Shown piece by piece: positions 1 through 8,712 of a DNA stretch of 64,000 nucleotides (its first letter is position 1; every line of letters begins with the position of its first letter). Source of the stretch: UBA4636 sp963650915 (GTDB lineage Bacteria; Bacillota; Clostridia; Christensenellales; Borkfalkiaceae); the NCBI GenBank assembly GCA_963650915.1, contig CAVJMJ010000010.1, positions 16,643-80,642 of the forward strand, written 5' to 3'. Made by a program: the position numbers and the translations under genes. The notes beneath the pieces are model-generated. The model searched no databases. It saw only the letters and a program-made list of their open reading frames with translations, and was not told where the DNA came from.

Positions 1-139
1 AAGTAAGAACGTAAACTTATTTCTATTTACTTTTTATTTTTTGTGTTCTATATTTTTCGTCTTGTTTTTTTAACTTTATATTTTTATCTCCTTACGATTT
101 TTATAACTTTATATTTTGTTGCTTACGAATATTGTAAGT

Positions 140-1267
140 TTATTTTCTATAAGCCGACTCGGTTACTTCAAAAGGCTTTTCGATGGCGTTTTTTACGGCG
201 TCAACGGCAATCAAACGAATTTTTTCATTAACGCCGACTGGCATATATTTAACGGTATCGGGCGAAACCCCTGTAAGCGTTGACGCAAGCATCAAACCCG
301 CTATGTAGCGACCGACGTCGTAGGTAAGATGATATCCGTCACGGGTGAGATTATCCCCTATAAGCGAAGTCCTTGCGTTTTGTATAGCCGTTCCGCAAGC
401 GATTATTTCTTGAATTTCGGGATTTTTAACTACTTTTTCCTTTACCGCAGAAACTATCGCATTATACATTTTTAACTGGTCGTTGTCGTAATTTACGAAC
501 TCTTCGTGACTACTCGTCCGTTGATACGCCCAAGTCATATTCCAAACTATCTTTGCCGACGGTGCGTAACTTTTTACGTAAGAAATCAAATAAGGAAGGT
601 CGTCGTACCTTTCAATAAGCCCACTGCTTCCGCTTGCCTGTTGAAGGGTTATAACGTCCCAAGTTTGGCTTAAAAGAGCCTCTTTAACGGAAACGCCCTT
701 TCTGTTTCCCCATGCGCCGTCATCGTTGTTTCTATACTCGTAAGCCTTTAAATCGTTTTTGGCGTTATATGCGTGTGTCTTTAAGGTGCACCCGCCTATA
801 TATAAGTTGCCGAGAAAAATATTTTCGACCCCGAAATCGTCTAAAATCGAATATACGTATTGCATTGTGTCGTCGGAAAAACTGTTTCCTATCGCAAGAA
901 TTCTCATATTTTCTTTATATTCTCCGTTATAATTTTCGTTGTTATCGTTACCGCAAGCGGTAAAAAAGCAGGTGCAAACGGCAAGCGTTAGACACAAGCA
1001 AACTGCAAGCAAATTGCGAGTACAAACGGCAAATGAATTGCGGGCATAAGCGGAACGCCGATTACAAGTACAAACTGCAAAAAAATTACGAGTAGCAACG
1101 GCAAACGAATTGCGGGTACAAACGGCAAGCCTATTACAAGTATAAGCGGAACGCCTATTACGAGCCGTTTTATAGCGCAGCTCTTTCTTTTTTTGCTCAT
1201 TGCTTCTCGTTTTTAATTCCACGTTGCTCGTTTTTAATTCCACGCTGCTCGTTTTTCGTTTTTGCAC
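140..1267 (-). CDS. DUF4886 / SGNH-type lipoprotein with repeat-built N-terminus
   Basis: The mature part (from about residue 121) opens with ILAIGNSFSDD, the DUF4886 form of the GDSL/SGNH block I motif, and ends its core with DGYHLT, the usual Asp-x-x-His pair. The family is thought to act as esterases or deacetylases on carbohydrate; the substrate cannot be told. Before the core is a lipobox-like stretch (CFFTAC-GN), so export and lipid anchoring are likely. The first 110 residues are odd: after two copies of a VELKT unit come about eight 8-residue repeats of the type N-x-x-A-V-C-T-R, and the last hydrophobic copies form the signal peptide. The frame opens with GTG at 1267. An alternative start is the ATG at 907 (GGAGA about 12 nt upstream), which would give a 255-residue cytoplasmic protein. 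No neighbour hints at a pathway. Confidence 0.72.
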   Translation of the reverse strand: MQKRKTSSVELKTSNVELKTRSNEQKKKELRYKTARNRRSAYTCNRLAVCTRNSFAVATRNFFAVCTCNRRSAYARNSFAVCTRNLLAVCLCLTLAVCTCFFTACGNDNNENYNGEYKENMRILAIGNSFSDDTMQYVYSILDDFGVENIFLGNLYIGGCTLKTHAYNAKNDLKAYEYRNNDDGAWGNRKGVSVKEALLSQTWDVITLQQASGSSGLIERYDDLPYLISYVKSYAPSAKIVWNMTWAYQRTSSHEEFVNYDNDQLKMYNAIVSAVKEKVVKNPEIQEIIACGTAIQNARTSLIGDNLTRDGYHLTYDVGRYIAGLMLASTLTGVSPDTVKYMPVGVNEKIRLIAVDAVKNAIEKPFEVTESAYRK

Positions 1268-1440
1268 TCTTTCGCTTATCTCTTTACCCTATTTATTATC
1301 GTCGCTTTATTTAATTATGTCGCACCGTTTAATCTTGCCTATTTGTTTAATTATATTAACACAAAGTCGAATTTTCGTCAACTTTTGCATGTCAAATTTT
1401 TTCGCTACGTAAATTACCGTATTAACTAAATTTCTGCGCT

Positions 1441-2079
1441 AAGCAAACAAGACGGGTAAAAACCCGTCTTGTTTGCTTGGTAGCCCCAAGGGGACTCGCT
1501 CCGCAAGGCAACCGCCTTGCTATCACGCAGGTAAAGGCAAACGCAACACTGTTGCGTTTGGTCGGCTTGCTTCCGCGGTAACTTAATCTCCCTATTGCAA
1601 GCCAACTACCCACCCGTTCTCGTCCCCTTTTTATCTTTACAAACAAACAAGACGGGTAAAAACCCGTCTTGTTTGCTTGGTAGCCCCAAGGGGACTCGAA
1701 CCGCAAGGCAACCGCCTTGCTATCACGCAAGTAAAGGCAAACGCAACACCGTTGCGTTTGGTCGGCTTGCTTCTGCGGTAACTTAATCTTCTCTGTTGCA
1801 AGCCGACTACCCACCCGTTCTCGTCCCCTTTTTATCTTTACAAACAAACAAGACGGGTAAAAACCCGTCTTGTTTGCTTGGTAGCCCCAAGGGGACTCGA
1901 ACCGCAAGGCAACCGCCTTGCTATCACGCAAGTAAAGGCAAACGCAACACCGTTGCGTTTGGTCGGCTTGCTTCTGCGGTAACTTAATCTTCTCTGTTGC
2001 AAGCCGACTACCCACCCGTTCTCGTCCCCTTTTTATCTTTACAAACAAACAAGACGGGTAAAAACCCGTCTTGTTTGCT
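1441..2079. repeat. Three ~201-bp tandem units carrying a tRNA-Glu 3' end and terminator hairpin
   Basis: Copies of a strong hairpin (stem AAACAAGACGGGT with its complement) start at 1445, 1645, 1846 and 2047. In the first three each hairpin is followed by the CCA end and T-arm half of the tRNA-Glu gene, then by about 140 bp of shared filler. The fourth hairpin joins the intact tRNA. Copies 2 and 3 are nearly identical and copy 1 is slightly diverged. The unit therefore extends the 3' end of the tRNA gene in tandem. Open frames through it are by-products of the repeat. Confidence 0.9.
2047..2076 (-). terminator. Terminator hairpin after tRNA-Glu
   Basis: A 13-bp perfect stem with a 4-nt loop directly follows the CCA end of the minus-strand tRNA. 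The following bases are T/G rich (GTTTGTTTGT). Confidence 0.7.
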
Positions 2080-2154
2080 TGGTAGCCCCAAGGGGACTCG
2101 AACCCCTGTTTTCGCCGTGAGAGGGCGACGTCTTAACCGCTTGACCATGAGGCC
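2080..2154 (-). tRNA. tRNA-Glu (anticodon CTC)
   Basis: The minus strand reads as a full 75-nt cloverleaf. The acceptor GGCCTCA pairs with TGGGGCT, the anticodon loop is CTCTCAC (anticodon CTC) on a five-pair stem, the T-loop is GTTCGAG, and CCA is encoded. It decodes GAG. It stands alone, with a terminator hairpin immediately downstream. Confidence 0.93.
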
Positions 2155-2535
2155 TTATTTCGTTTGCCCGATAATAATAACACATTAAACTGAATTTAGC
2201 AACGCTTTTACTTGAAAATCCCAAAAAAATAATTAAAATTAAGGCTATTTTAGTTGCCGAGAAGGATTTTATATCATATCGGACGAGAACGGAATAAAAA
2301 ATATATAAAATTACTTAAAAAATTCGCCTTAAAAAGCACTAAGGCACATTCGACTTAAAAAACGCCAAGCCACCTTCGATTTAAATAACGCTAAGGCATC
2401 TTCAACTCAAAAACGCCAAAACATCTTAAACTTGAAAAACTAAACGGCATCGTTAAATTAAAAAACAAACGGCTCTTTACATTAAAATACGATGTGAATA
2501 CCGCTCGTCGTCGATAGGCTTACAAACGATATAAA
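2155..2535. other. Gene-free gap with degenerate ~33-bp repeats
   Basis: From about 2325 to 2470 a phrase of the type AACGCCAAGxCAxCTTxxAxTTAAA recurs four or five times with many changes. I see no gene or clear promoter here. Confidence 0.6.
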
Positions 2536-3066
2536 TTACGCAAATAAAAGTCTTACTTTATTAAAATTACCCTTTTTAAGATCGTCTTCGGAAATTATAA
2601 AATACAAACTCGTTTCGCCGTCCGACAAAAAATCGATGTCGAGGCTTGAGGGAAGGTATCTTAAAAGAGCGACTTCGCCGTCGTTTACGTTTTCGTCCTT
2701 ACAAAGAAGAGCCGTGCCGTCGTTGCCGAGTTCGAAAGTCATCGGCCACTCGGTGTAAACGTCGTAATCGCCTTCCCAGTCCTCGTTAAACATAGTATAA
2801 GCGTCGGCTTCGCCGTCGTAATATCTTACGACCGCTTTTGGCTTTTTCTCCGTGTAATCGATAAAAAAGTACAAAAGACCGCTTTCGGGCAAAAGCGTTT
2901 TGCCTACTGATTCGTAAACTTCTTGCAAATTTATCTGACACAAATAAAGTTCTTCGGGGGCGAAAACGTCTTTTTCGAGCCATTCTTCGGGAAGTAAAAT
3001 TTCGCCGAAAAACTTACTGACTTCGATGTCGCAATCTTCGTCCCTAACCGTTATTTTTACGCTCAT
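2536..3066 (-). CDS. YwqG-like (DUF1963) family protein
   Basis: The start is ATG 3066 because GGAGG lies 8 nt upstream. This gives 176 residues, a bit short for the family. The segment with QINLQEV, then a loop, then SGLLYFFIDY is the typical core of YwqG/DUF1963 proteins, whose biochemical role is unknown. The protein is acidic, has no signal peptide and should be cytosolic. Its start overlaps the end of the preceding gene by 23 bp. It is the last gene of the hslO operon and is probably translated by coupling. Confidence 0.65.
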   Translation of the reverse strand: MSVKITVRDEDCDIEVSKFFGEILLPEEWLEKDVFAPEELYLCQINLQEVYESVGKTLLPESGLLYFFIDYTEKKPKAVVRYYDGEADAYTMFNEDWEGDYDVYTEWPMTFELGNDGTALLCKDENVNDGEVALLRYLPSSLDIDFLSDGETSLYFIISEDDLKKGNFNKVRLLFA

Positions 3067-3868
3067 TTTTTTGTGCCTCCTTAATGGCAATGTAATCTTT
3101 GTCTTTTGAAAAATCACGGCTGAAATCGGCTTGTCCGCCGAGGGCTTCTATCGCAATTAAAATTTCTTTGGTCGAAACGTAATCGTTTGTTTTTTGCAAC
3201 CCTTCATAAAGGGTATCCAAAACGCTTTCGTCGTCGTATTCAACAAGATACGAGCAATACTCCGGTGCCTTTTTAAGGTTTGAAGAAAATTCCCTTTCAA
3301 GGGTTTTCGTCATAATTTTGCTATGCTTTTTTTGCTTGGAAATAAGGTCGCAAAGTTGAGAGGTAACGACTGCGTTTTCGTCATTTAAATAGTCGTTTAT
3401 TTTATCGAAAACTTCTTTGTCGGAAAGATAATCCACACAGGCGTCAAGCACGTCTTTTGAACGTTTGCCTTCAAAAAGTACCTCTATAAGCCCGTTATCG
3501 GCGTTTTTTGAGTTTTTGTGCGTCAAAACTTCGATAACGATTAAAAGTAAATCGTCCGAACTTTCTTTACTTATAAGTTTAATGAGTTCGTCCTCGCCCG
3601 CATAGTCTATAAGCGCGTCGATAAGGTATTCGGATACGGGTACGCCTAAAGCAAAATGTTCCTTTAAAATATCTACGACTTCGCAACTTTTATCTTCGTA
3701 AAAATTTAACGGCGTTTTGCCGTCCAACTTATCGAAGGTCGTTTTGGAAAAGGCGTCGTAAACGGCTTCCTTTTGTTCGTCGACGTCCCCTTTGAGATTT
3801 TCTTTGTTTTTTAAAATATAATCTTTGGCAAAAGTTTTGAACAACTCGTCAATATCAACAATCTTCAT
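3044..3868 (-). CDS. Helical-repeat protein of unknown function
   Basis: A 274-residue acidic soluble protein made almost wholly of predicted short helices (for example VSEYLIDALIDYAGEDELIKLI, then SDDLLLIVIEVLTHKN), arranged as would be expected of HEAT/ARM-like units. I do not recognise a named family. AGGTG precedes the ATG, which overlaps the TPR gene's stop by 14 bp, so the two are co-translated. Place in the operon and fold suggest a protein-binding role; that is inference only. Confidence 0.6.
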   Translation of the reverse strand: MKIVDIDELFKTFAKDYILKNKENLKGDVDEQKEAVYDAFSKTTFDKLDGKTPLNFYEDKSCEVVDILKEHFALGVPVSEYLIDALIDYAGEDELIKLISKESSDDLLLIVIEVLTHKNSKNADNGLIEVLFEGKRSKDVLDACVDYLSDKEVFDKINDYLNDENAVVTSQLCDLISKQKKHSKIMTKTLEREFSSNLKKAPEYCSYLVEYDDESVLDTLYEGLQKTNDYVSTKEILIAIEALGGQADFSRDFSKDKDYIAIKEAQKNERKNNG

Positions 3869-5519
3869 TTTTGCACCTAATCAATTTTAATGCCTGATTG
3901 ATTTTCGTCTTTTTGGTTATAAAATAATTTGCCAAAAAGGTAGTATCTTTGGCGTAAATGCTCTTTGACATAACGAGCATTGCCGCGCCCAAAGAGTTTA
4001 CGTCTTCGATTTTTTCGAGGTTTCCGTTGTCCTTTAAGGCATTTAAAACGTTTTTCGCGCTTTGCGCCAAAGCCTTAAAATCCGTTTTACAAAAGGAACT
4101 CATTCTTGCGGCGGCAAAAGCGTGTGCTCTTTTTATAACGGAATCTTTACCGTCGTCTTTTATTTCGGGAATGGGAACGAGTTCGAAATTAAAATAAAGT
4201 CCGCTGTAAATTGCCGAAAGAGTACTTTTTCGGTCGTTCATCAAAAGAGAATAAACGATTGCGAATTTAACCTTTTCGTCTATCTCGTTTATCATTAAAA
4301 TTCCGATAAAATAGTCCTCGATTTTTTCGTTTTCGGTTTGCAAAAGCGACAATGCCAGTTCTTCTTGCAAATTGTTGTAAAAAGAATAAATAAAATCGCA
4401 AACTTTAAAGACGCCGTTCAGTTTTCTGTCGGTAATCTCCGGCTTTTCGTGTATATAGTCGATTGCTTTTTCGACGAGTTTTTTCATTACGCTTTCGGGA
4501 TAACGCAATTCGCCGTCGATACGCCTTAACTTGGGCTTTTCGTCGCGACATCTGTCTATATAGTACTTTGCGACGTCGTAGTCGGTAATCTGGTAAACCT
4601 TTATAAAATATTTTTCCGCCTCTTTTTTGTTGCCGAGGTTATAATAGGCAGCCCCCGCAACGAATAACCCGTTAATGGAATAAGGATAGTCGTCAAGTGC
4701 CTTTAAAGCGTACTCTAAAGCCCAGTCGTCACGCTCGATATTCAAACAGGACGTTGCCACTTTATAGCATTCCTCAAAGGTAACGAGATTGAAATTTTCA
4801 AGGGCGCGATACGCCTTTTCGGATTCCTTAAAGTTGCCGGTGTCCGCAAGTAAAACGAACATGTTGATAACGGGAAGATTATCGTCGGGAAACTCCTCTA
4901 TAAGCCCGTTAATGATGGTTTTTGCCTTTTTAACGCTTTCGTTTACGGCGTAATAAGCGGCTATTCTCAATTGCGCGCCGACGTAATTTTGATCGGTTTT
5001 TGGAATGCTTTTTAATAACTTCAAAGCCTCCTTGTCACCCGTTAAATACAAGTTTTTTTCGGCAAGTTCGATCCTCTTGTCCGAAGGCATTTTTTTAGGT
5101 GGATAGGAAACGTAAAAATCAGGTTCTTCGGGGAATGCGACCATTTCGAAATAATCGAGTTTTTCGTCGAGATAATCGAATTCTTCATCGGGGGCGATAA
5201 TCAGTTGCAAGTCGTAATAATACCCTGCCAAACGGTAATTGTCCAAAAGATAAAAACAAGCACCGAGGGCGTTATAAGCCTCGGCTTTTTCATCTTCCGT
5301 GCAAGTATCGAGAAACTTAAACCAATAGCCTAATGCCATTCTTATTATATCGAGGTCCATATAGACCTTGGCGATTTCGCGATATATTTCGGCGGTAGGG
5401 CTTTTTTTCAATAAATGCAATATGTTAAGCGCACCTATATAATCGCCTTCTTCCCTCCGTTTAACGGCTAAATTCAGTTGTTTTTCGGCAAATACGCCGA
5501 GATTGTCCTTAATTTTCAT
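3855..5519 (-). CDS. Tetratricopeptide-repeat protein
   Basis: About 554 residues with a run of TPR-type helical pairs: YIGALNILHLL, AEIYREIAKVYMDLDIIRMALGYW, AEAYNALGACFYLLDNYRLAGYYY, and later SINGLFVAGAAYYNLGNKKEAEKYF. No signal peptide or membrane helix is seen. It probably acts as a protein scaffold; the partner is unknown. ATG 5519 overlaps the hslO stop by 11 bp and suits translational coupling. A TTG at 5537, with GAGGAT just upstream, is the alternative start. The gene lies between hslO and two further small genes in an overlapping operon. Confidence 0.8.
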   Translation of the reverse strand: MKIKDNLGVFAEKQLNLAVKRREEGDYIGALNILHLLKKSPTAEIYREIAKVYMDLDIIRMALGYWFKFLDTCTEDEKAEAYNALGACFYLLDNYRLAGYYYDLQLIIAPDEEFDYLDEKLDYFEMVAFPEEPDFYVSYPPKKMPSDKRIELAEKNLYLTGDKEALKLLKSIPKTDQNYVGAQLRIAAYYAVNESVKKAKTIINGLIEEFPDDNLPVINMFVLLADTGNFKESEKAYRALENFNLVTFEECYKVATSCLNIERDDWALEYALKALDDYPYSINGLFVAGAAYYNLGNKKEAEKYFIKVYQITDYDVAKYYIDRCRDEKPKLRRIDGELRYPESVMKKLVEKAIDYIHEKPEITDRKLNGVFKVCDFIYSFYNNLQEELALSLLQTENEKIEDYFIGILMINEIDEKVKFAIVYSLLMNDRKSTLSAIYSGLYFNFELVPIPEIKDDGKDSVIKRAHAFAAARMSSFCKTDFKALAQSAKNVLNALKDNGNLEKIEDVNSLGAAMLVMSKSIYAKDTTFLANYFITKKTKINQALKLIRCKNEDC

Positions 5520-6372
5520 TATCGAAAAGTCTGTCAATATCCTCTTTTAAGTATGTGTATTTATTGGGGCAAAATTGGCAAACGACCTCTACTTTTCCTT
5601 CTTTTTCGATCGTGTCGTAAAGTTCTTTTTTACCGAGAGTGATTAAAATTTTGTCAACGTATTCTTTTGAACAAGTGCATTTATACTCCGGGTCGTACTC
5701 GAAAAAGAAAACGCCGTCAAAGTACCTGTCTATTATTCCGTCTATTCCGTATTCTTCTATCATGGAACTTATCGAAGTAAACTCGGACAAAAGTTTTTCG
5801 GCTTTGTCTATGGATTCGTCGCTTGCGCCGGGCATCGGTTGAATTACAAGCCCGCCCGCACCGACGCATTTTAAATCTTTGCCGATTTTTACCCCCAACG
5901 CAAGCCCGGTGGGTTGCTGTTCGGAATATGCGAAATAAGCGGCAAAATCTTCGGCAATCTCTCCGCTTACTAACCTCGAACTGCCCGTATAAGGTTCCTT
6001 TAACCCGAGGTTTTTAACTACGGAAATTCTTCCCTTTCCTACCGCACCGCCCACGTCGAGTTTGCCGTTCTTCTTAAGCGGTAGATTGACGGAAGGATTT
6101 TCTATATATCCTCTCATCTTTAAGTCGTGGTTACCGCAAACGACTATCTGCCCCGCAGGACCGTCACCGTTTATAGTTATACTTAAAGTGTCCTCTTTGT
6201 TTTTAAGGTTGGTTGCCATAAAAGTAGCAACGGTCATAGTTCTGCCGAGCACCGCCGCAGCAAGAGGGGTCAATTTATGTATTTCGATTGCACGATTGAC
6301 CATTTCCGTCGTATCGAGTATGGTAAGAGAAATTTCTCCGTTATATATAAGTGCTTTTACCGCTCTGTCCAT
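5509..6372 (-). CDS. hslO: Hsp33 redox-regulated chaperone
   Basis: 287 residues, the usual family length. Hsp33 is a cytosolic holdase switched on when oxidants release its zinc. The C-terminal zinc switch is intact: CTC near residue 233 and CQFC near residue 264, the C-x-C and C-x-x-C ligands. The N-terminal domain shows HKLTPLAAAVLGR and the glycine-rich NGDGPAGQIVV segment seen in HslO. AAGG precedes the ATG. It is the first gene of a four-gene overlapping operon, which points to a link between oxidative protein stress and the downstream TPR and helical proteins. Confidence 0.95.
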   Translation of the reverse strand: MDRAVKALIYNGEISLTILDTTEMVNRAIEIHKLTPLAAAVLGRTMTVATFMATNLKNKEDTLSITINGDGPAGQIVVCGNHDLKMRGYIENPSVNLPLKKNGKLDVGGAVGKGRISVVKNLGLKEPYTGSSRLVSGEIAEDFAAYFAYSEQQPTGLALGVKIGKDLKCVGAGGLVIQPMPGASDESIDKAEKLLSEFTSISSMIEEYGIDGIIDRYFDGVFFFEYDPEYKCTCSKEYVDKILITLGKKELYDTIEKEGKVEVVCQFCPNKYTYLKEDIDRLFDNEN

Positions 6373-6513
6373 AATAAACCTTTTTATTAAAATCGTTTTA
6401 TAAAATAATTATTTAAAGTTTTATAGCAATGCCGAATGTTACATATTTATCCGCATCGTTTTCGTAAAACCGTTTCTGTAAAATTCTTTCTGTAAAATTC
6501 TTTCGTAAAATCG

Positions 6514-7242
6514 TTATTTTTTGGCTATGAATTGAGCCCTTAAAGAGTCTTTTTTAAGTTCTCCGCCCATATGTTCGGTTACGATAACCGTCTTATAGCC
6601 CGACTTTTCGAGTTTTTCGGTGATATCGTCCACGGTGTGAATGTATTCCGTTTGGCTTTCTTCTTTTTTAATGTATTTATCCCCCTCTTTTATAAAGACG
6701 GACACGTCCATATCAACTTTGTTTTTGCAAAGTTTGTTGAACCAAACGTAAGTCATATCGTCGAAATCTTCCGAAAAAACGTTGTTTGCTATAACCTTTT
6801 CGAGTTTATACTCGGTTGAAATATCGAAAAACAGTACGCCGTCTTTATCGAGTAAAGAATAAAAACGTTTGAAAGCCTTTTCGAGTTTTTCGTGCGGAAG
6901 ATAATTTATTCCGTCGTTTACCACCGTAATAAAGTCAACCTTGGAAAAGTTTTTGACGGTAGTCATATCCCCTTCCCTAAAAAGAATGTTAAGCCCCTCT
7001 TTTCTTGCAAGATCTACGGCGACGTTGAGCATATCGGGCGAACAATCGATTCCTTCCATCATAAAGCCCGCTTTTTTAAGGGCACGGGTAAAATAACCCG
7101 TTCCGCAAGCCATATCGAGCCCGCTTATTCCCTGTGCGTGGGTTTTTACGAGCGAACAAAGATAATCCGCCCATTTTAAATAATCTTCGTCGGAAAGCAC
7201 TCTTTCGTAAATTTCCGCCAAAGCAGAATAGGGTTTGTTCAT
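6514..7242 (-). CDS. Class I SAM-dependent methyltransferase
   Basis: 242 residues. LDMACGTGYFTRAL (residues about 42-55) is the SAM-binding motif I, followed by the acidic motif II (GIDCSPDMLNVA) and a DFITVVNDGINYL motif IV region. It belongs to the small cytosolic UbiE/YxbB-like methyltransferases. The substrate is unknown. AAGGAAG precedes the ATG. A terminator separates it from the gene upstream, so it is probably transcribed alone. Confidence 0.85.
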   Translation of the reverse strand: MNKPYSALAEIYERVLSDEDYLKWADYLCSLVKTHAQGISGLDMACGTGYFTRALKKAGFMMEGIDCSPDMLNVAVDLARKEGLNILFREGDMTTVKNFSKVDFITVVNDGINYLPHEKLEKAFKRFYSLLDKDGVLFFDISTEYKLEKVIANNVFSEDFDDMTYVWFNKLCKNKVDMDVSVFIKEGDKYIKKEESQTEYIHTVDDITEKLEKSGYKTVIVTEHMGGELKKDSLRAQFIAKK

Positions 7243-7258
7243 AATTCTTCCTTTTTTG

Positions 7259-7288
7259 AAAAATTGCCCCGCTTGCGAGGCAATTTTA
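7259..7288 (-). terminator. Terminator of the membrane protein gene
   Basis: AAAATTGCC and GAGGCAATTTT form a hairpin around a short loop, with a T run on the minus strand. It lies between the end of the 402-residue membrane protein and the start of the methyltransferase. Confidence 0.75.
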
Positions 7289-7326
7289 CTAATTACGCCC
7301 GAGTTTTATAAAGCGGAAAAACGCAA

Positions 7327-8535
7327 TTAAAGATTGTTTTTCGATTGATTGAGTTTATCGATGTCTTCCCTCGTGAAGACTTCGCCTACGTCGGATATCG
7401 TAACGTCGTAATCGGTTACGGGCTTTATCTTGTCGAGAGTGGTTTTAGCCTTGCCGACTTCGGTGTAGCCTTCTTCTTCTTTTGCGGAAGTCTTTTGCTG
7501 TTCTCTTTGGTCGTGCTTTTTGATTTCGTCTTCGGTAGCCTCGTAAGACTTAACCCTTCCTTTAACGAACTTGTCGTAAATCCATTGGCTGTAAACCGTC
7601 CAAACGAGCATCGTAAACGACGCGCCGAGGAACATAATGAGTACCGCCGCAAGACTTATAGCCTGTGTTCCGAGTAACAATATCGCAAACGGCAATAAGG
7701 CAAATACCGCAAAAAACAGGTTGAGCGGTAATAATATTACCGTGAACGTTAAACTGTTTTTCATGAGTGCGAAATAATTGCCTTTATAGGTTACTATCAT
7801 CGACGCCATCGTCAAGAAGAAAATGGAGGAAAAACCTATAAGTACGTATAATAAAACCTTGAAGAGTACGTAATACCACTTAAAACCGCTTACGGCAATT
7901 GTAAGGTCTATGTGCGAAATCACCATAAACGACAGCGAAAGTATAATCGAATATATCGCAGCGGTCGCAAGCATTGGTAAAACATTCTTCTTTATCCCCT
8001 GCCAGAAAGTCTTTAAAACGTTTACGCTTTCTCCCCAGCAAAGGTTACGCATTACGTACATACCACCCGACAAGCCGACCGCTATAACGAGAGAGGCAAG
8101 AGGAAGCCACATAAAAAAGTTGTAGTTTGCGTAATAAATTATGCTTTCTTCAAGCCCCAAAACGGCGGCGTACGGAAGATAGCCTACGCCCATGTTTGCC
8201 GAGAAGGGCGAAACCGACGCATTTGCGTAAATGGTGGAAATTCTTAAAAACAAAAGTAGGAACAATGGTGCCAAAAATAAAACCATCATGAAGTTCAAAC
8301 CGATGATCTTCATAAAGTTGCCCATGAAAACTTCGTAACCGAGTTTAAAACGCCCTACCGCGACCTCGGGACGGAAATAACCGTCTACGCCCGAAGTATC
8401 TTGAAGAGCAATCGGCTTTTTAACGACGTCCTCTTTCTTTTTAACGGGTTTTTTATCGACTTTTTGTTTCGTCTTATTGTTAGCGGATACCGTATAACTT
8501 TTTCCGCTGTAACTTTTATCGTTCTTTTTTGCCAT
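7327..8535 (-). CDS. Polytopic membrane protein, DUF624/YesL-like
   Basis: 402 residues. A lysine-rich N-terminus of about 85 residues leads into roughly six membrane helices: IIGLNFMMVLFLAPLFLLLF, WLPLASLVIAVGLSGGMYVM, LPMLATAAIYSIILSLSFMV, VLFKVLLYVLIGFSSIFFLT, and two more before residue 325. A charged C-terminal tail rich in Lys, Glu and Gln follows. The pattern NLCWGE...FWQGIKKNVLPML resembles YesL/DUF624 proteins; that is a moderate guess. AGGTG precedes the ATG. Function unknown. Confidence 0.6.
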   Translation of the reverse strand: MAKKNDKSYSGKSYTVSANNKTKQKVDKKPVKKKEDVVKKPIALQDTSGVDGYFRPEVAVGRFKLGYEVFMGNFMKIIGLNFMMVLFLAPLFLLLFLRISTIYANASVSPFSANMGVGYLPYAAVLGLEESIIYYANYNFFMWLPLASLVIAVGLSGGMYVMRNLCWGESVNVLKTFWQGIKKNVLPMLATAAIYSIILSLSFMVISHIDLTIAVSGFKWYYVLFKVLLYVLIGFSSIFFLTMASMIVTYKGNYFALMKNSLTFTVILLPLNLFFAVFALLPFAILLLGTQAISLAAVLIMFLGASFTMLVWTVYSQWIYDKFVKGRVKSYEATEDEIKKHDQREQQKTSAKEEEGYTEVGKAKTTLDKIKPVTDYDVTISDVGEVFTREDIDKLNQSKNNL

Positions 8536-8712
8536 AACTCACCTTTTGCCGTAATTTCCCTTTTAACGCCTAAAAAATAAAGCGCATATAAATAAACCAA
8601 GCGACTTTGCGTTTGTTAAATAAATATTTAGAAATTACGTTTACCCTAATATAATAACTTAAATATTAAACTTTTACAAACGTTTTAAGGCGTGTTGACG
8701 GAATTTTTTATT

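Noticed and set aside
1422..2048. A 208-residue open frame through the tRNA-adjacent repeats
   Set aside because: It only repeats a 67-residue phrase because the unit length (201 bp) is a multiple of three; no start signal and it overlaps terminator hairpins.
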